From NCBI RefSeq assembly GCF_021155775.2, contig NC_060235.2, positions 7,312,693 through 7,376,692 on the forward strand: a stretch of 64,000 nucleotides of DNA. The letters are read 5' to 3'. Below the pieces are notes generated by a model that worked only from the letters and a program-made list of their open reading frames with translations, was not told where the DNA came from and searched no databases. Of the stretch, positions 44,843-58,654 are shown one piece after another (position 1 is the stretch's first letter; each line of letters starts with the position of its first letter). The stretch comes from Neodiprion pinetum. Lineage: Eukaryota > Arthropoda > Insecta > Hymenoptera > Diprionidae. Made by a program: the position numbers and the translations under genes.

Positions 44843-47800
44843 CAACATTTTGAGCATTTTGAATTTACACAACTATGTAACAATATGAATCAGCGAGATA
44901 AATCCCTTGTAATATAACGATGTGTAAATAGTTTTAGACTTATGACTTGAGCTTCTTGAACAGTAATTCTTCGATTGAGTGGAAAGATGACCATGATAAT
45001 GATAATAACGACGATGTCTGTAGGGATTATGATAATCATTGCACTTGGCTCGCGGAAAAAGAAAGCTCGCGGTGTTAAATCGAGGTGAGATCTTACGCTT
45101 CCAACTAGGAAATGAAATCGGTTCACGAGTTGCTAAGTGCGATGTACAATGTACGTTAAATTGCAATGGTTATATGAGGTATTCCACGCCGATTCGACTA
45201 GGTCTTGATCGAGTCCCTCTCGAATTTCATCCACGATTGTTTACGATGCTGTTCCATTACCAAAAAGCACTGAATTAAGAGAAAAAAAAAAACATTTCGG
45301 CTAAACTTGTCTCATTTAAGATTTTTGAAAACCAAAATATGTTCGGACGTGACTTAAGAATTTGAAAAATTTTTAAACGTTCCAATCTGACGCAAGATTT
45401 TTGTAGATTTTTAACCCTCACACCATACACTGGAATCAAAAGGGCCACACTGTATCTTTACTGTAAATTCCGTATGAAAAATATCCAGAATAATCTCGTT
45501 TCATCGTAACAATCGTTAGGTAATTCTTTTTTCAAAAATTTAAGCTCACTCAGTCAAATAAATACCTTTTTTTTTTTTATCACGCAGTATCTCTGTATTT
45601 TTTTGATTGAATATACGTGTCTTGAGAGTTACTCAATCAATTTTCAGCTCAAACTGTTGAAAATTCAGTGAGTTATGATTTGTAGTTTAGAGTGATCCAT
45701 TTTCCGGTACATAAGTTGTTTTACGATTTGTTTTTTATTTTCGTAATAAAAATTTCATTTTTCTTAAGATAAGTAATTTCCCTTGATTTATAACAGTTAA
45801 AGAGTATCCCAAAATTTTCTCAAGTCATTTGAATCGATATCTCCGTTTCTACGCAATAATTTATAATCTGTGGTCTCCAGCGACCCCGGTGTGGCATCAG
45901 CGTAAGAGTTAAATTACATCCAAAGACATGTTGGTTTTAAAAAATCACAAGTAAAAACATTTACTCAAAATACGTGAAAAATGTCGGCTGCTTTTTATAC
46001 TTGGAACAACAATATAAAAAATCCTGAACGAAATCCAAGAGATCGAGGGTCAGACGCCGGTGGATTTGGAGTGGAATGCCTCATACATATTACGAAGTAA
46101 TCCGTGTATTACACACTTATTATCGTCATCATCATCATTGTCGCAGTGCTGCGAGTACATGAACAATATAATAATTGAGTTGGGTGAGAAACTCGACAAT
46201 TACCAACTGCGACTTTTATTCCAATTAATTAAATTCATACACATCCAAGTTTTTATTCCATGTTCTGATCCTTTCTCCTGTAATCGATCCCAATTCTCGA
46301 TCTATACTTTATACTTTCATACTCCTGGAAAAAATAAATAAATAAAAAAATTTAACATGCCACCAGAAATTTGATACAGGAACTAAGCACTTCTAAATAA
46401 TTATACGGTTATTAATGAAAATGGCTTGAGCATATCTATTTACTGGACAAGGAGATTGTAGCTCGACTAATTCGACTCATCGAATTGATCGTTGGAGAGG
46501 GTTAATTGTCGCGGAAAGTTTGTGCTTGCACGTAGCCGTCTTGTTTGTACAACGATAACGGGTTTGTCAATATTTATACTCCCGGGGATAAAGTTAAACG
46601 GTCGTTTTTTCGCGATCAAATCTAACGCCGAGTCGAATTTTATGCTCGTGTATTTAGGGAGAGTATTTTTTTATTTTTGTCGTTACATCGACGTAAAGAA
46701 ATTTTTTAAATTATCGACGTTCAAAGGTACGTAGTTTTTACGTTTCATCGCCTTTGGCGGTGTAACAAAAGCATTTGTTTCGGTCGAAAACTTACTTTTG
46801 CTAATTTCAACGAATCTTTACGTTTTCGAACCTTTAGAATCCGAAAAATCAATTTTTTATTTCCCGCGATAATCGCGGAAACGGCTCGACGAAAAAATTT
46901 GAAACTTACAGGATTTTACAATCAAATGATGGGCGTGAAAAATTGTCATGTCAGGTTTAATTTGAACTTCCGCTTTTACTCGAAATGAATTCATTTTTAA
47001 TTCTCAACCGACAGTTCTATACTTTTTCTTTTTTATTACTTCTTCCAAGTGAACAATGTTCTTGGATAAACAATCAAAACAGACTTTTTCCTTTTCATGG
47101 TGATGAAAAGTATCGCGAAAAAACTGTACTTCCGGTGTGTTCTCGTTTATACTATTTGATTGTGTAGTTGTGATTGTTTTTTTTTTTCTTATACGATGAA
47201 TTTGGAAATCGGTCAGTTCTGGCGTAAAAAGTTTGCAGACAAGTGTAATTATGAGTAAGGAACTTAAAAATACACTCGTTGTTTCTGACGCCAACGTTTC
47301 TTCATATTCATTTTTAGCTCGGTTCTGATCAACGATTATTGTTTTGTTGATCTTTGAATTTTTCTACGTTTCTTCGTCTTCAGACAGTGCAGAGAAATTT
47401 TCACTCCGAATTTGGATGGATATTTTTCTGCACTAAAAAAACTATTTTCTTAAACAATCATTAAAATACAATTCAACAACATGATTTATCTTTATATCTG
47501 CACATCTACAATACTGGAAATTATTGACTCTGTTTTTTCCCTCGTCGCTGAATTTTCGTTTTTTTTCAATTCCTTCCAACATCACACCGATATCAATTAT
47601 TAGCAACAAAAAGAGAAAGAAGTACGACTAAATTTTCATTAATTCCGACGTAATTTCAGTTTAAGCATCGATATATCCAAGCTTTTGTTCACAAATCGAG
47701 TATTTCTTATTTTTCTAATACTCCAAAAGAGATCATCTTCGTAATTTTCGATTACAATAAATGATTCGTCTAGTACACGATTATTTAATTCGAAAACAAA

Positions 47801-48484
47801 AAGAAAAAAAAAAAAAAAACACCCAAAAAGTATCGACTTTCGGCAAACCAACCTTCCTCCTCAAACAAATAATGGCATACGATTATTTTATCGAGCGAGG
47901 TAATTAACGCCGTCGAAAAAACACGTAAAAATAAATAAATAAATAAATAAATGAGCTTTTACAAGGGTTGCTTTTCGGTGTGAATAATCTGTGTGTGCGT
48001 GGCAACGTGCGTGTAAAGCAGGTAGGTAATTTCTCGGTACTTCAGTCCGCTCGCATCAGCCGCTCGAAAATTATTCCAATAAAACTCATTCTGAGCCCCA
48101 AGCCTCAAAGGAGCCAATTTAAAAAGCCCCTTCCAAGATTATCAGCTACTGACGATGTGGCGGAGGACGGGTGGATGGGCCGTGATGGGAGGTGGAATAG
48201 GCCCCATAAACACATAAACACATAAACGCATAAACACACAAACACGCACACACACAACAAACCCTCGGTATGGGAAGTAAAATACTAAATTGGTAAACTT
48301 TGCAGTAATTCTTCCTTCTTCGTTTCGCAGGCTTTAAAAACGCAACCCGGCGAAATTATACATTAAAAATATAAATTCATTCAAATTTCGCGTTACCTTG
48401 GTGTTGGGAAAAGCTCGAGTTTCTCTTTGATTTTTTTTTTTTTTTTTCTCTCGCCTTAGATTATTATTACACCATCGTTGAAAT

Positions 48485-48508
48485 CCCCCCCCCCCCCCCC
48501 CCCCCCTC
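48485..48508. repeat. Poly(C) tract
   Basis: C run (G run on the minus strand), a second long homopolymer of this type. It comes shortly after a poly(T) run. Confidence 0.85.
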
Positions 48509-51500
48509 TCCTCAGTATGATGCTTAAATAGCAATCACAGGTCCACTTTTACCTAATACTTCGTCGTGAATCTACTTATCTTTTTTCATCCCTCTGAAGT
48601 TTCCTTTCCATGCAAAAAAAAAAAAAAAAAAATCGTGTCGCTCGTTTGCGGGAATTTTTACTTTTGTTTTTTTATATCCGGCAACGTGATTCGAAAGAAA
48701 ATTAATCACTCTGTGCTTTTTGTTGTGCAAGAAAGAAACTGTTGTTTTATTTAAAATTTCGAAATAGGTAACGGCTTCGATATATTTTTTTTAATTTCGT
48801 TTTCTCCTCTCCGGCAAAAGGGGAATCGCGTATCTGTTTCGATTTTTCATACAGGCAGGAAAAATGATTTCATCCAGTTGTTTGTTACTTAGATTTTGGA
48901 TTCGATTTTCAGTATCCTTGCAATCAAATATAAAAACACAGAAAAGTAACGGGCGATTGAGTTTCAAATCTGAAGTAATTCTAATGTCTTGTTCGATATT
49001 GCAGTCCAACTGGATTAATTCTAAGTGAAATTTTTGCAATAATTAAAAGTTGCGAATATTCAATAATCAAATCTGGATACGGTTTTTGAACAAATATAAA
49101 ACGACGTAAAAAATTAAAAACTAAAAATGAGTAGCGATTTTTTAAATCGCTTTACAGATTCCTTTATTCAAAAAAAAAAAAGCTGTTCAAACTTCCAATA
49201 ATATTCGAGTCTTCGGAAGGCTTACAATATCTGATTGTGAATCTCTAAGTTTTCAACTTGACGATTATTTCTCAATTTTGACATTTTCTTCACAAACCTG
49301 CATGCAATTTTTTCCATAAATTGCTAATTTATTGTTTCTTTCGATTTGACATATGGATAATTCCGACGGTTCGAAACTCAGTTCAGAGCCAATAATCCAA
49401 ATTTCGTACCGAGTAATTTGATCTCGCTTCGGCTCTTCGCTGATATTTGCTCGGTTGATAATATCCCGGGGCTACAATCGATCCGCTTGGTTCGCTGCAG
49501 TGCGCAAAGCACGGGGATCAGGCCCTTTGGGGCCCGCTTCAGGCCCTCGGGGCCTCTTCTTCATAAAAGTTCAGGTTCGTGACTCGACGAAGCGCAACTC
49601 CTTTGAATCGAGCACGCGATCGCACATGTCGACAGATGGTCAATCGAACCACGGAATACTCCTGATCATTGCCACTTCCATCGTTAGCCGTTTATCATAC
49701 TCGAATTATAACGATACGCGTACCGCCTGCATGTATATCACTTCATCTCGAAAAATGTTTGGCCTTTAGAATTGCAGGACGAGGCGGGGTTGAAATTCGG
49801 AATTTAAAAAGTTCCAAAAGCATGAAATTGCGAATTCTTTGCTGGTGAAACTCAAAGTAAAAAAAAATCAAACTTTGACGAAACGTCAAAGTTTCGAATG
49901 GTTCGAAACTCGAGGCTCAAAGTTCCGAAAGGGCGTAACTCCGATGATTCAAAGTTCTAAAAGCGCAAAAATGAGAAAACTTGAAAATCTGAAACGTCGA
50001 AATCCCGAATTATCGATGATTTTTCAGTTGTGTGAATTTCTGGCTTGGTGAAAATTTCTCCACTTTGATCTTTCTTCGTTTTGGATTTTCGATGTTTTTA
50101 CGTCGGGAATCCTGGTCATTCCGGTTGTCGGTTATTTTGATTTTTTTCATCCACTTGTTGGGTAAACTTTTTCGAAATTTTACTCTATCGCGAATTTACT
50201 TTTCGAAACTTTGCTCTATTATAACTTTAATTTTTTGAACCTTGCATTTCGGAACTTTTTTGTTTCTTCAAAGTTTGATTTCTTTGCTCAAAGTTTCGCC
50301 ATCGAATAGTTCGGCATTAGGCGCTTTCGGAAATTTTCAAATTCTGAACATCAATCCCACCCTTGCAGGATGTTGACTCCACGAAGAGTTGATAAAATTA
50401 TTTACATCTAAACTTTGGACTTAAATTTCACTTCGAATCAGAAAATCGATAAAGGTTTCAACAGCAAGTTCGGCCCAATTTCTTTCAACAAATCAGCCGT
50501 GTATAATTTGTTGATAATTATATTTTCTTATTATTTTTTCAATTAATATATTCGTGGCTTCAACATTTTTTCTTCATCCCTGCAAATTGTGTAATATTGT
50601 CACAATTATTCATATAAATACATCACGTCCCTTTTTTTCGAACGACGAGGATTATAGAACCAAGTCGCGTTTAAACCTTGGTGAAATAATTGGAAAACTT
50701 GTTATAGGCACACCTTGGACGCGGTAAAATATTAAGGGATCGGTAAAACGGCGTAAGAGAGGCAGTAGATACGAATCTGGAGTGAAAAGCGGGCCGAACA
50801 CGTTGTTTTAAAAGTCGTGCGAGGAGAGCTTGCAGGCAAGTTTGCGTCGAGATGTGAATTCGATGATTAAAAACGATTGGATTGTGGCTGCTGCCTGCCT
50901 CAATTACGAAGGAAGGCACGCCATTCCCTCGTTATAACCGGGCGCATTCACGCCGTTCACGCGTGCAGCAACAACTTTCACGTGTGTTGGTCAGCTCCTT
51001 TATTAGTAGCGTGACCAATGAGCGCTGACGTCATTAATCAAACGTCTAACATTGCAGCCGCGGTGTAAAACCGGCATTTCGCTACTTTGTTCAATTATTA
51101 TTAAGCACTTCTTGCCACTCTATTAATCTATTACTAGGCTATTATCGCAGGCTCTGCAAATCCTCTTCTTACGATATACAGGATTCGTTATACGCATTTA
51201 GAGAAGGCCTGGAAAAGTGTCAGGGAATTTCGAGAATAAGATTGAAAAAATTAATTCGTACTATCAGTCTTGAGAAAAAAAGAATGAAATAAAAAATTGA
51301 ACTTCAAATTTTGTTTCGTCGCGTAGCTTTCGTTACATTGCATTGAGAAAAATTTCACTTCATTTTCTATAACGGTACTGCACTTGATTTTCTTGTAGTT
51401 TTAAATAACGTTAAATAAATGAAACAATGAAAAAAAAGCTTTTGGGAATATTCGACAGATTTTTCTTGTACAATCGATTTTCAATCGTCATTGTTTAAAT

Positions 51501-53948
51501 TGGTTGTGGATAAAATTGCATTCAGTTTATGGAAGATCTGTGTACCTAATATCCAGAGAGCTTCTGAATTCAATTTTTATAATCTAACTGTTTTTGTACT
51601 TGCAGAAAAAAATGGGAAACAGATTGCTGGGATGAACGATTGAGCTTTGGCTTTCTGAAAACTCGTTTTAGTTTCTCAATTCTCAACAATTTATTCAAGG
51701 TTGCACCGATTCTAACAAAATATAATTTTTCAACGAATAAATATATTTTTCGTCTTTTTTTTTTATTCAAGCTCCAAGTCGAGAATCGCTATTAATTTGA
51801 ATTTCGACTAATAAGCTTGTATCGTGTACAAACATAATTGGAAATTTGTTACAAATTTTTGCGGTCAATGTTATTTAAAAATAAACGAAACCATGATTCT
51901 GTCTCTTTACGTTAAGACTTATACTTGTAAACTAAAATTATAACCGTTTTCGTCCGAAAATTCTTCAAATTTATTTCGAAAATCTGTTGAACATGTGACT
52001 CACTTTTCCACGTAACTTTGTTATATATAACTTGCAGAAATTTTCTAAGAATCTATGATGCAAGATTTTCTCCCCTGATACAAAAGACCAAAATATTAAC
52101 TCGTTTATCTAAATCTGATGGAAACATTATATTTCAGAAAAATTTTCTTGCAATATAATAAGGGAGTGAAAAAAGTTCGGAGCTCAGCCACGTTATCGAT
52201 ACACCGTACTTTTACTTACACAGTAATTTTTTTTCTCTTCTTTATTTTACAAAAACGTACGACAAGGGTTTTTCGCGTGAGAAAAAAAAAGAAAAAAAAA
52301 AAGAAAAACCTGCCGATATATTTTCCCATCGAATTTTTCCCCAGTTTTAATTCCACGGTTACGCGACCCTCCAGCGAAGCTTTTGACCGGGTTAATTACG
52401 CCCTGGAGAAGGTCGAGCGGACATGACAGCGGAAGATATCTGGGCGTGTTCGGGGATTAATTCGTTCGTTGGTTGTGCGCGGAAGGGGTTGTAAAAAGAA
52501 GAAAAATAAAAAAAAAAAAAAAGGGAAAAGGAAAAGAATTTACGGGTGTTTCTCTGCCACCCTTTAAATTTGGAAATTTTCTTCTTTACTCGGTTAGGAA
52601 ACCAGTCTCGCCATAAATTCCGTGCGTTAAAACAAGAACGAAAATTGCGGGAGATTACGTGAAATTATGCAAATCTCGAGGCATTGTAAAGCCGCGGTTT
52701 TTCGTTTTATTGGCTTGCCTCTCTCGACTCTTGCACAGCCTCGCAACATAATATAACTGAAACAAAAGCTTAGGCAACGCCGTCCGAACAAAGGGTCGGT
52801 TCACCTCTTCAGCTCTTCAGCTCTTCAGCTCTGTCCCTCTCTACACACATGCGATGCCTTCGAAACGCAGGCCGCCCCGCTTCCTAACCATTATATTATT
52901 CTTATACACTTCATTTATTTCCATTCTCTTCGTTTACACATCAGATAACATTATTATATATATACATATACATATATTAGGGTGAGCCAAAAAACCTAAC
53001 CTACCGAAACTAAACCTCCGGTTTGGAAAAATTTTTAGCTCAATTTTAAAATGTGTCGCTGGCCATTTGAATTTTTCCATTTAAATAACACGCAAAAAAT
53101 TTTTTTTCATTAAAAATACTGTATAATTGGAAATTGAAATTGTTCGTTCGTTACGTGGATATAATTTTAAAACTATTCCTAAATTCCAGTCAATTGGATC
53201 CAACCTCTTGTACACCATAGAAATCACCGAACACTGTCTTTTACAATACTTGCTGAAATTTCACATTTCTGATATCGAAAGATATATGAATCAACATTCA
53301 CGACGAATTGAACCTGACAAACATTTTCACATTGAATTTAAAAGTGAGATTAAACATTGATGAAAAAAAAAAAACGAAAAAAAAACAACATTAATCGTGT
53401 TAAATTTGACTTATGTCAACGAAAATATTCAATCGTCGAAAAAAAAATATTACTCGTAGCTTAATTGACATACTTAACAAGGTGAAAATGAATCATTCGA
53501 ATCCCCGTCAATTATCGATTTGCGAACGATGAATTGAAACGTGTAATAATGTTCAACGCTCGACGAGAATCGCTAAAAAATTTCGTAATCGATTCGCGCT
53601 GCGTATAAAACCGGTAATTCGAGGTCTCGAATGAAATTGAAGCGAGCTGATCGAAGCAGGTATAATGCGCGTATGTAATTTACAATTAACGCGGCTGTAT
53701 TGCAAAATTGGCAAGTGAATGATCGCCGACTAATTTGCGCGACGAGGCCGGAAGTAATTGGCCGAGTTAACCGACGTTAATACTCTGGCTCGTAACTATA
53801 ACCACACTGATATTCTCACGCTAATTCCACCGCTGCAGGTATAATTTTATAACTTATGCGAAACCGGGTATTTCATTCGTTATTTCCTCGTGCCAAGCAA
53901 CTCCCCAGATTCATTCACGCGTGCATACCTGGTGTATTTGTTTCAATA

Positions 53949-54306
53949 CATTGAGAAAAATTTCATTTGTTACGGTAACTAGAAAAATTGAGTATAAGAG
54001 GTATCGGTAAAAAAACTGTTTGAATATTGTTGGCATTACGAAAAACGAGGTAGGCGTAACCATTTTGCGCTATCGTCGATCCTTTTTTGGTTATTGGAAC
54101 GCAAAATTAGTTTCCGAGGTTTATTGTACTTTTTTTAGTTAAATAAGGCTTTAACATCAATTTATTGTTGCACGAGAATTAAATTTTAGCAACAGTTACG
54201 AGAAAATATAGTAAGAGTGATCGTAATGAGAAAGTTTTCGATTGTGGTAAAAAATGAAAATAGTTAAGGACTGAGCGGTAACCGAAATTAAAAATTTCTC
54301 TCAGTA
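53949..54306 (+). mobile_element. ACTGAGA MITE with internal deletion
   Basis: Both ends present (CATTGAGAAAAATTTC and AAATTTCTCTCAGTA). About 70 bp between AATGAGAAAG and TTTTCGATTGTGG is deleted compared with the full copy. Confidence 0.85.
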
Positions 54307-55104
54307 TACGACGCCTCGAAATGTCGTCAAATTTTTGCCATCTTTCAGAGATTTCACTTTCGTTGATTTTCATTTTTTATCGAAAGAAATTTTTTGCTCA
54401 TCATTTTTTTGTCATCAAAAAATTCATTTTTCGTTGTTTGATCGATTTATCTATCTTCAAATTTTTGCTATTTTGAGTCGGTTGTGATTATAGTTCGTCT
54501 GTTTACTGGTCCTGTTACATGTTCTAGCCCAAAATTCTGGAACAGTTGAAACGAAAAATCTCAACATTAACTTGAGAAATCATTCCGATGAACATCGTTG
54601 TTTCCTTATTTTCAAATTGTTACAAATAGGTTACTTCATCTCTTTTTTTACACTACTAGTTAAGTGAATTAGATTTTTTCCTGCCATATTGGATTCGCCA
54701 TTTTGGATCTCGCAATCTGACTTCAGATTCGTGATCAGCCACCCAACAAACCGCCGAGTACCAATTTTCATCAAAATCGAAATGTTCTTATTTTTTTTTT
54801 CATCATCTTATTGAGTACGTAAAATTAAAATTTCGTGCATTTCACCTCAGATTCGTGATTAGCTACCCAAAAAACCTTACAATACGAATTTTCACGCAAA
54901 TCCATAGAACCATTCTAAAGATATCATAATTTTTGTTTGATTTTCTGGAATTTTCTCATTATTCAAATAATCGTAAAAGTACCGAACCGATGAAAGCTAA
55001 ATTATAATCAGTTTCAAGTTTGGAAAACGCGAGTCGGTTGAGACCAAAATCATTGAAATCCGGCAACTCGTTCCCGAGATATCGTCGGATAAAAAAGTTG
55101 ACCA
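54307..55104. other. Intergenic with a short direct repeat
   Basis: CAGATTCGTGATCAGCCACCC (near 54725) recurs as CAGATTCGTGATTAGCTACCC (near 54848), each followed by a ...CAAATTTTC-type stretch. No coding signal. Confidence 0.5.
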
Positions 55105-55472
55105 CATACGTACACTTGGGGACTATGAATCAGAGACGGCTAATTTTTTCCACTAGACAGTTATGTTGGCAACGCAGAGAAACCTGTAGCGCCACAGTCG
55201 GTCAAGCGCGAAACGAACTCAATCTCAATAAACGTAACATAACCCATGATCGTCGAATCTAACCTTAAAATACTGCGGGGATAATGACTTGTTGGATTGA
55301 AACGTATTTTGAGGTTAGATTCGACGGTCATGGGTCATGTTACGTTTATTGAGATTGAGTTTGTTTCGCGCTCGGCCGACTGTGGCGCTGCAGGTTTCTC
55401 TGCGTTGCCAACATAACTGTCTGGTGGAAAAAATTAGCCGTCTCTGATTCATTGTCCCCAAGTGTACATACA
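55105..55472. repeat. Near-perfect palindrome (169-nt arms, 30-nt loop)
   Basis: The left arm 55105-55273 is the reverse complement of the right arm 55304-55472, with about nine differences over the inner 163 nt (roughly 94-95% identity). Mirror ORFs on the two strands (…NQRRLIFSTRQLCWQ…) come from the arms and are not genes. It is either a recently duplicated foldback transposon or a hairpin-RNA locus. Confidence 0.92.
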
Positions 55473-58228
55473 TACGTATAAACGCATAGACTTCCATCCG
55501 AAAATGATTGGAGGTGATTCCCTAACTTGAAAACGTGGAGACCTAGTAAAAACTCAACTTTTCATTTTCGGGGTGATTACAATAACTTCCTTTTTTTTTT
55601 CTCAAAGGTCGGTAATTAATTATTTTCCCATTGAGAACACGCGGCGGCGAGGCGAAAGGCGAACGAACGAAGGGAAGGAGGAGCCTTTTCAGGGTGCATC
55701 GAAAGGCAAGGATCGATCAGTTTTAAAAGGTGACAAATTTTCGCAAACTCCATTTTGCCTCCGGAAAGGGCCAAGTTACAATTAATTAACTTAAGCCTTG
55801 GCAATTCGGGTGTTGAGTCAAACTTAATTAATTACCGTTCCCCAGAGCGGGTCGAGTCAAATCCACCTTACATCAATTGCCCGGCACTTTTGACCCGCCC
55901 TTTACTTCCTCAATATCGTACCTACAACAACTCGCTGATACTCGCCTTTGATCAAGAATGCCTGAATTAATAAAATATTTTCCTTTCCTACATCCAACGA
56001 CCGGATCTTTCTCATTCTTCGTGTCAATTCGCCAGATTTCTACGTAATTTTTAACACCTTACCAGACTCTTTCCTCCGCTGTTGAAAAAAACGCAATTTC
56101 GAACAATATAGAAATGAATTTTCTCAATTATGGCCGAGCGAATTTCCTCCCAGCCTGAAATTGGCTTCGTATCAACCCCTCGATGACGCCATCTCGGATC
56201 GAATAGAGTGCCACTTGACGGAGACTATTAATTACAACTCCGTCGTCATTGTGCTGAACCCTGCCATCCTCCACCCGAGTCGATAACTTTTCTATTATAC
56301 TCCCTAAAAGGGGTTTAGAATTGCCATTCAGTACGTTAACTTTAACGGTATATTAACCGTACATTAGCATTGTTTTAAAGTGAAGCTATCGCGCCTACAA
56401 CCTTCGTGTCTAAGCTATACAGCCACGATTTACAGATATACGTTTTGTACTTTCTGTGACGCGGAGCTGTAATTTGCGGCCGCGTTGATGTTCCTTGAAT
56501 TTCGATATACTAATGTTTCAACGTTCAAATATTCACGAAGCGACACTGGAGACTCGGTTTATTCTGACCGAAAAATTGCCGAAGCAGGAATCGCTGAATT
56601 TTGGTCAATTCAAAAGCTCTCAAGACTCGACAAATTTTAGGATAGAGTTTTTGAAAGCTCGCATACAATCTGAAATTCGAATTTCCGAATTGACTGAAAT
56701 TTGAAACTCAGATTTTTTCTCAGACACTTTCGTGAAAAATTTCACAATATGCACCGAAGAAAGAGTTTATTTACTGTTAACAAACGTGTGCTTGAATACG
56801 GCGAAATAAATTTTCTGTTATTAACATTAAATTTTAGTTGAGCCAAATAATGATCGATAGAAATTTATTGATAGTTAATAAATCATATTTCGTTCAACTA
56901 AAGTTTGACGATGATAACGAAAGTTTTATTTTGCCATATCCGAATATACGTTTGTCAACAGTTATAGATAAATTTTTCTCAGCGGTGATGTCGAAAATTT
57001 TATTACAATGCTTTGAAAATACTTTGCGACTTGGTATTTCTTAAATTAAATCGCAAAATGTCAGATTACTTCAATTTATGCAATGATTCGATTTTCTTGA
57101 GAGCAAAAAATTTTCAGTATTTTCGAAACGAGTCAAAAAATCGTTACGTAAACACCAAATGTACAAATTTGTGTTCGAAAATAAATATATTTAAGCACTT
57201 TGTTTCTACAAATCGTTCTTAAATCACAATTGTAAATCGATTATTATAATCTTCAGTTTTAAAACCAGAATTCTATGAAGATCATCAAAATTCAATTCTC
57301 TACCGGAAATTGATACTCAAATTTTCACTAAGAAAATGACACCTTCTTGAAAATCGAGCCAATTTTAATCTACGCTGTGTAAAAGGATGTAAAAAATGAA
57401 TGTCCGCATAATATGGAACGAATATCGATGAAAAATTTCTTTATATGGTTACTACGCAGTGTTTAACTATTTTCATTCCCAACCATAACGAAAAAATGCA
57501 ATTCAGGTTAAAAAATAAAAATGTGTTTTGTATCTGAAAGTAAAAAAATTGCCACGTGTTAATATTTTTCTGTACCATTTCTAACTCGTACTATTTCTTT
57601 CCTGCAACAATTTAACGTCTGTGCAATATTAAATTGATGTTAAAGCTTAATTTAGTACTGACAACCATAATCGCACTAAATATCCACTTGTATCGAATTT
57701 CCCTGAAATAATACCGATGATGTTCAAATCGTTATAACCTCCATACGATAACCGTTTCACTAGAATTTCCCAGCAAATAAAATAACGAATAAAAATTTTT
57801 CCCAGTCAAGCGAGAGCGGGAAAGTCGTTAACCGCGGATGGGGCGTAAAAGTGTCGATATACGGGAGCGAGTTTTTGCTCTCACAGAATTAAAAAAATGT
57901 CGATAACTAATGAGTTCGCTTTGATAATTACGCCGCGGTTGAAGTCAGAGGCGAGGCTGCAGGCGGCGGGACGCCCCGTAGATTATATACGTGGCTTCCA
58001 GATTGTAATTAATCAATATTATATGAAACCACAATGGCCTTTGTCAGGCCTATTGTTACAATTTACCACTATTCACCCATTATACCTTATATATACCTAA
58101 TACAAGCCAAAACTTTCCATTTATAGCTCACGATTCGTCCCGGAAATAATCATTCCCACTTTTAACAATTACCTGTCTGATAAGTTCTTTCAATATTTTA
58201 TAGCAAATCGATAATCGTTCTTACATAC
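55473..58228. other. Gene-poor region with an old MITE copy
   Basis: AT-rich DNA without a convincing gene. Positions 57440-57810 look like an ancient minus-strand ACTGAGA MITE: TTTAACTATTTTCATT, CAACAATTTAACGT, AAATTGATGTTAAAGC and a TTTTTCCCAGT end are in the expected order but diverged. Confidence 0.45.
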
Positions 58229-58654
58229 GCTGAGAGGAATTTTTAGTTTCGGTTACCGCCTAGTTTTTAACTATTTTCATTTCTTACCACAATCGAAAAA
58301 TACAGTTCTAGGTAGAAAATGAAAATTAGTTTTCTAGCTGTTACCGGAAAGTTTAGTATCCGTCACTATTCTTTCTCATTACGATCACTGTTGCTATATT
58401 TTCTTGTAACTGTTGCGAAAATTGATCGTTTGTGCAACGATAAATTGACGTTAAAGCCTTGTTTAACTAAAAAAGTAGAGTAAATCGAACAAACTGATTT
58501 TGCGTTGCAATTACCAAAAAAGGATCGACGACAGCGCGAAATGGTTACGCGTACCTCGTTTTTCGTAAGTCCAACAATATTCGAACAGTTTTTTAACGAT
58601 ACTAGTTTTACTGAATTTTTCTAGTTACTATAACAAACGAAAGTTTTCTCAGTG
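58229..58654 (-). mobile_element. ACTGAGA MITE, full minus-strand copy
   Basis: Ends GCTGAGAGGAATTTT and AAGTTTTCTCAGTG, about 425 bp, collinear with the copy at 32251-32676 on the opposite strand. TAC flanks both sides, possibly part of a target-site duplication. Confidence 0.85.

Larger units (their letters stand above)
43935..53948. other. Gene-poor region
   Basis: AT-rich DNA with poly(A/T), poly(C) and short repeats and one truncated MITE. GC-richer islands near 47.95-48.2 and 49.4-49.65 kb carry only composition-driven ORFs. No gene supported. Confidence 0.5.

Noticed and set aside
55020..55497. Two nearly identical ORFs on opposite strands
   Set aside because: They are the mirror products of the palindrome arms and not a duplicated gene.
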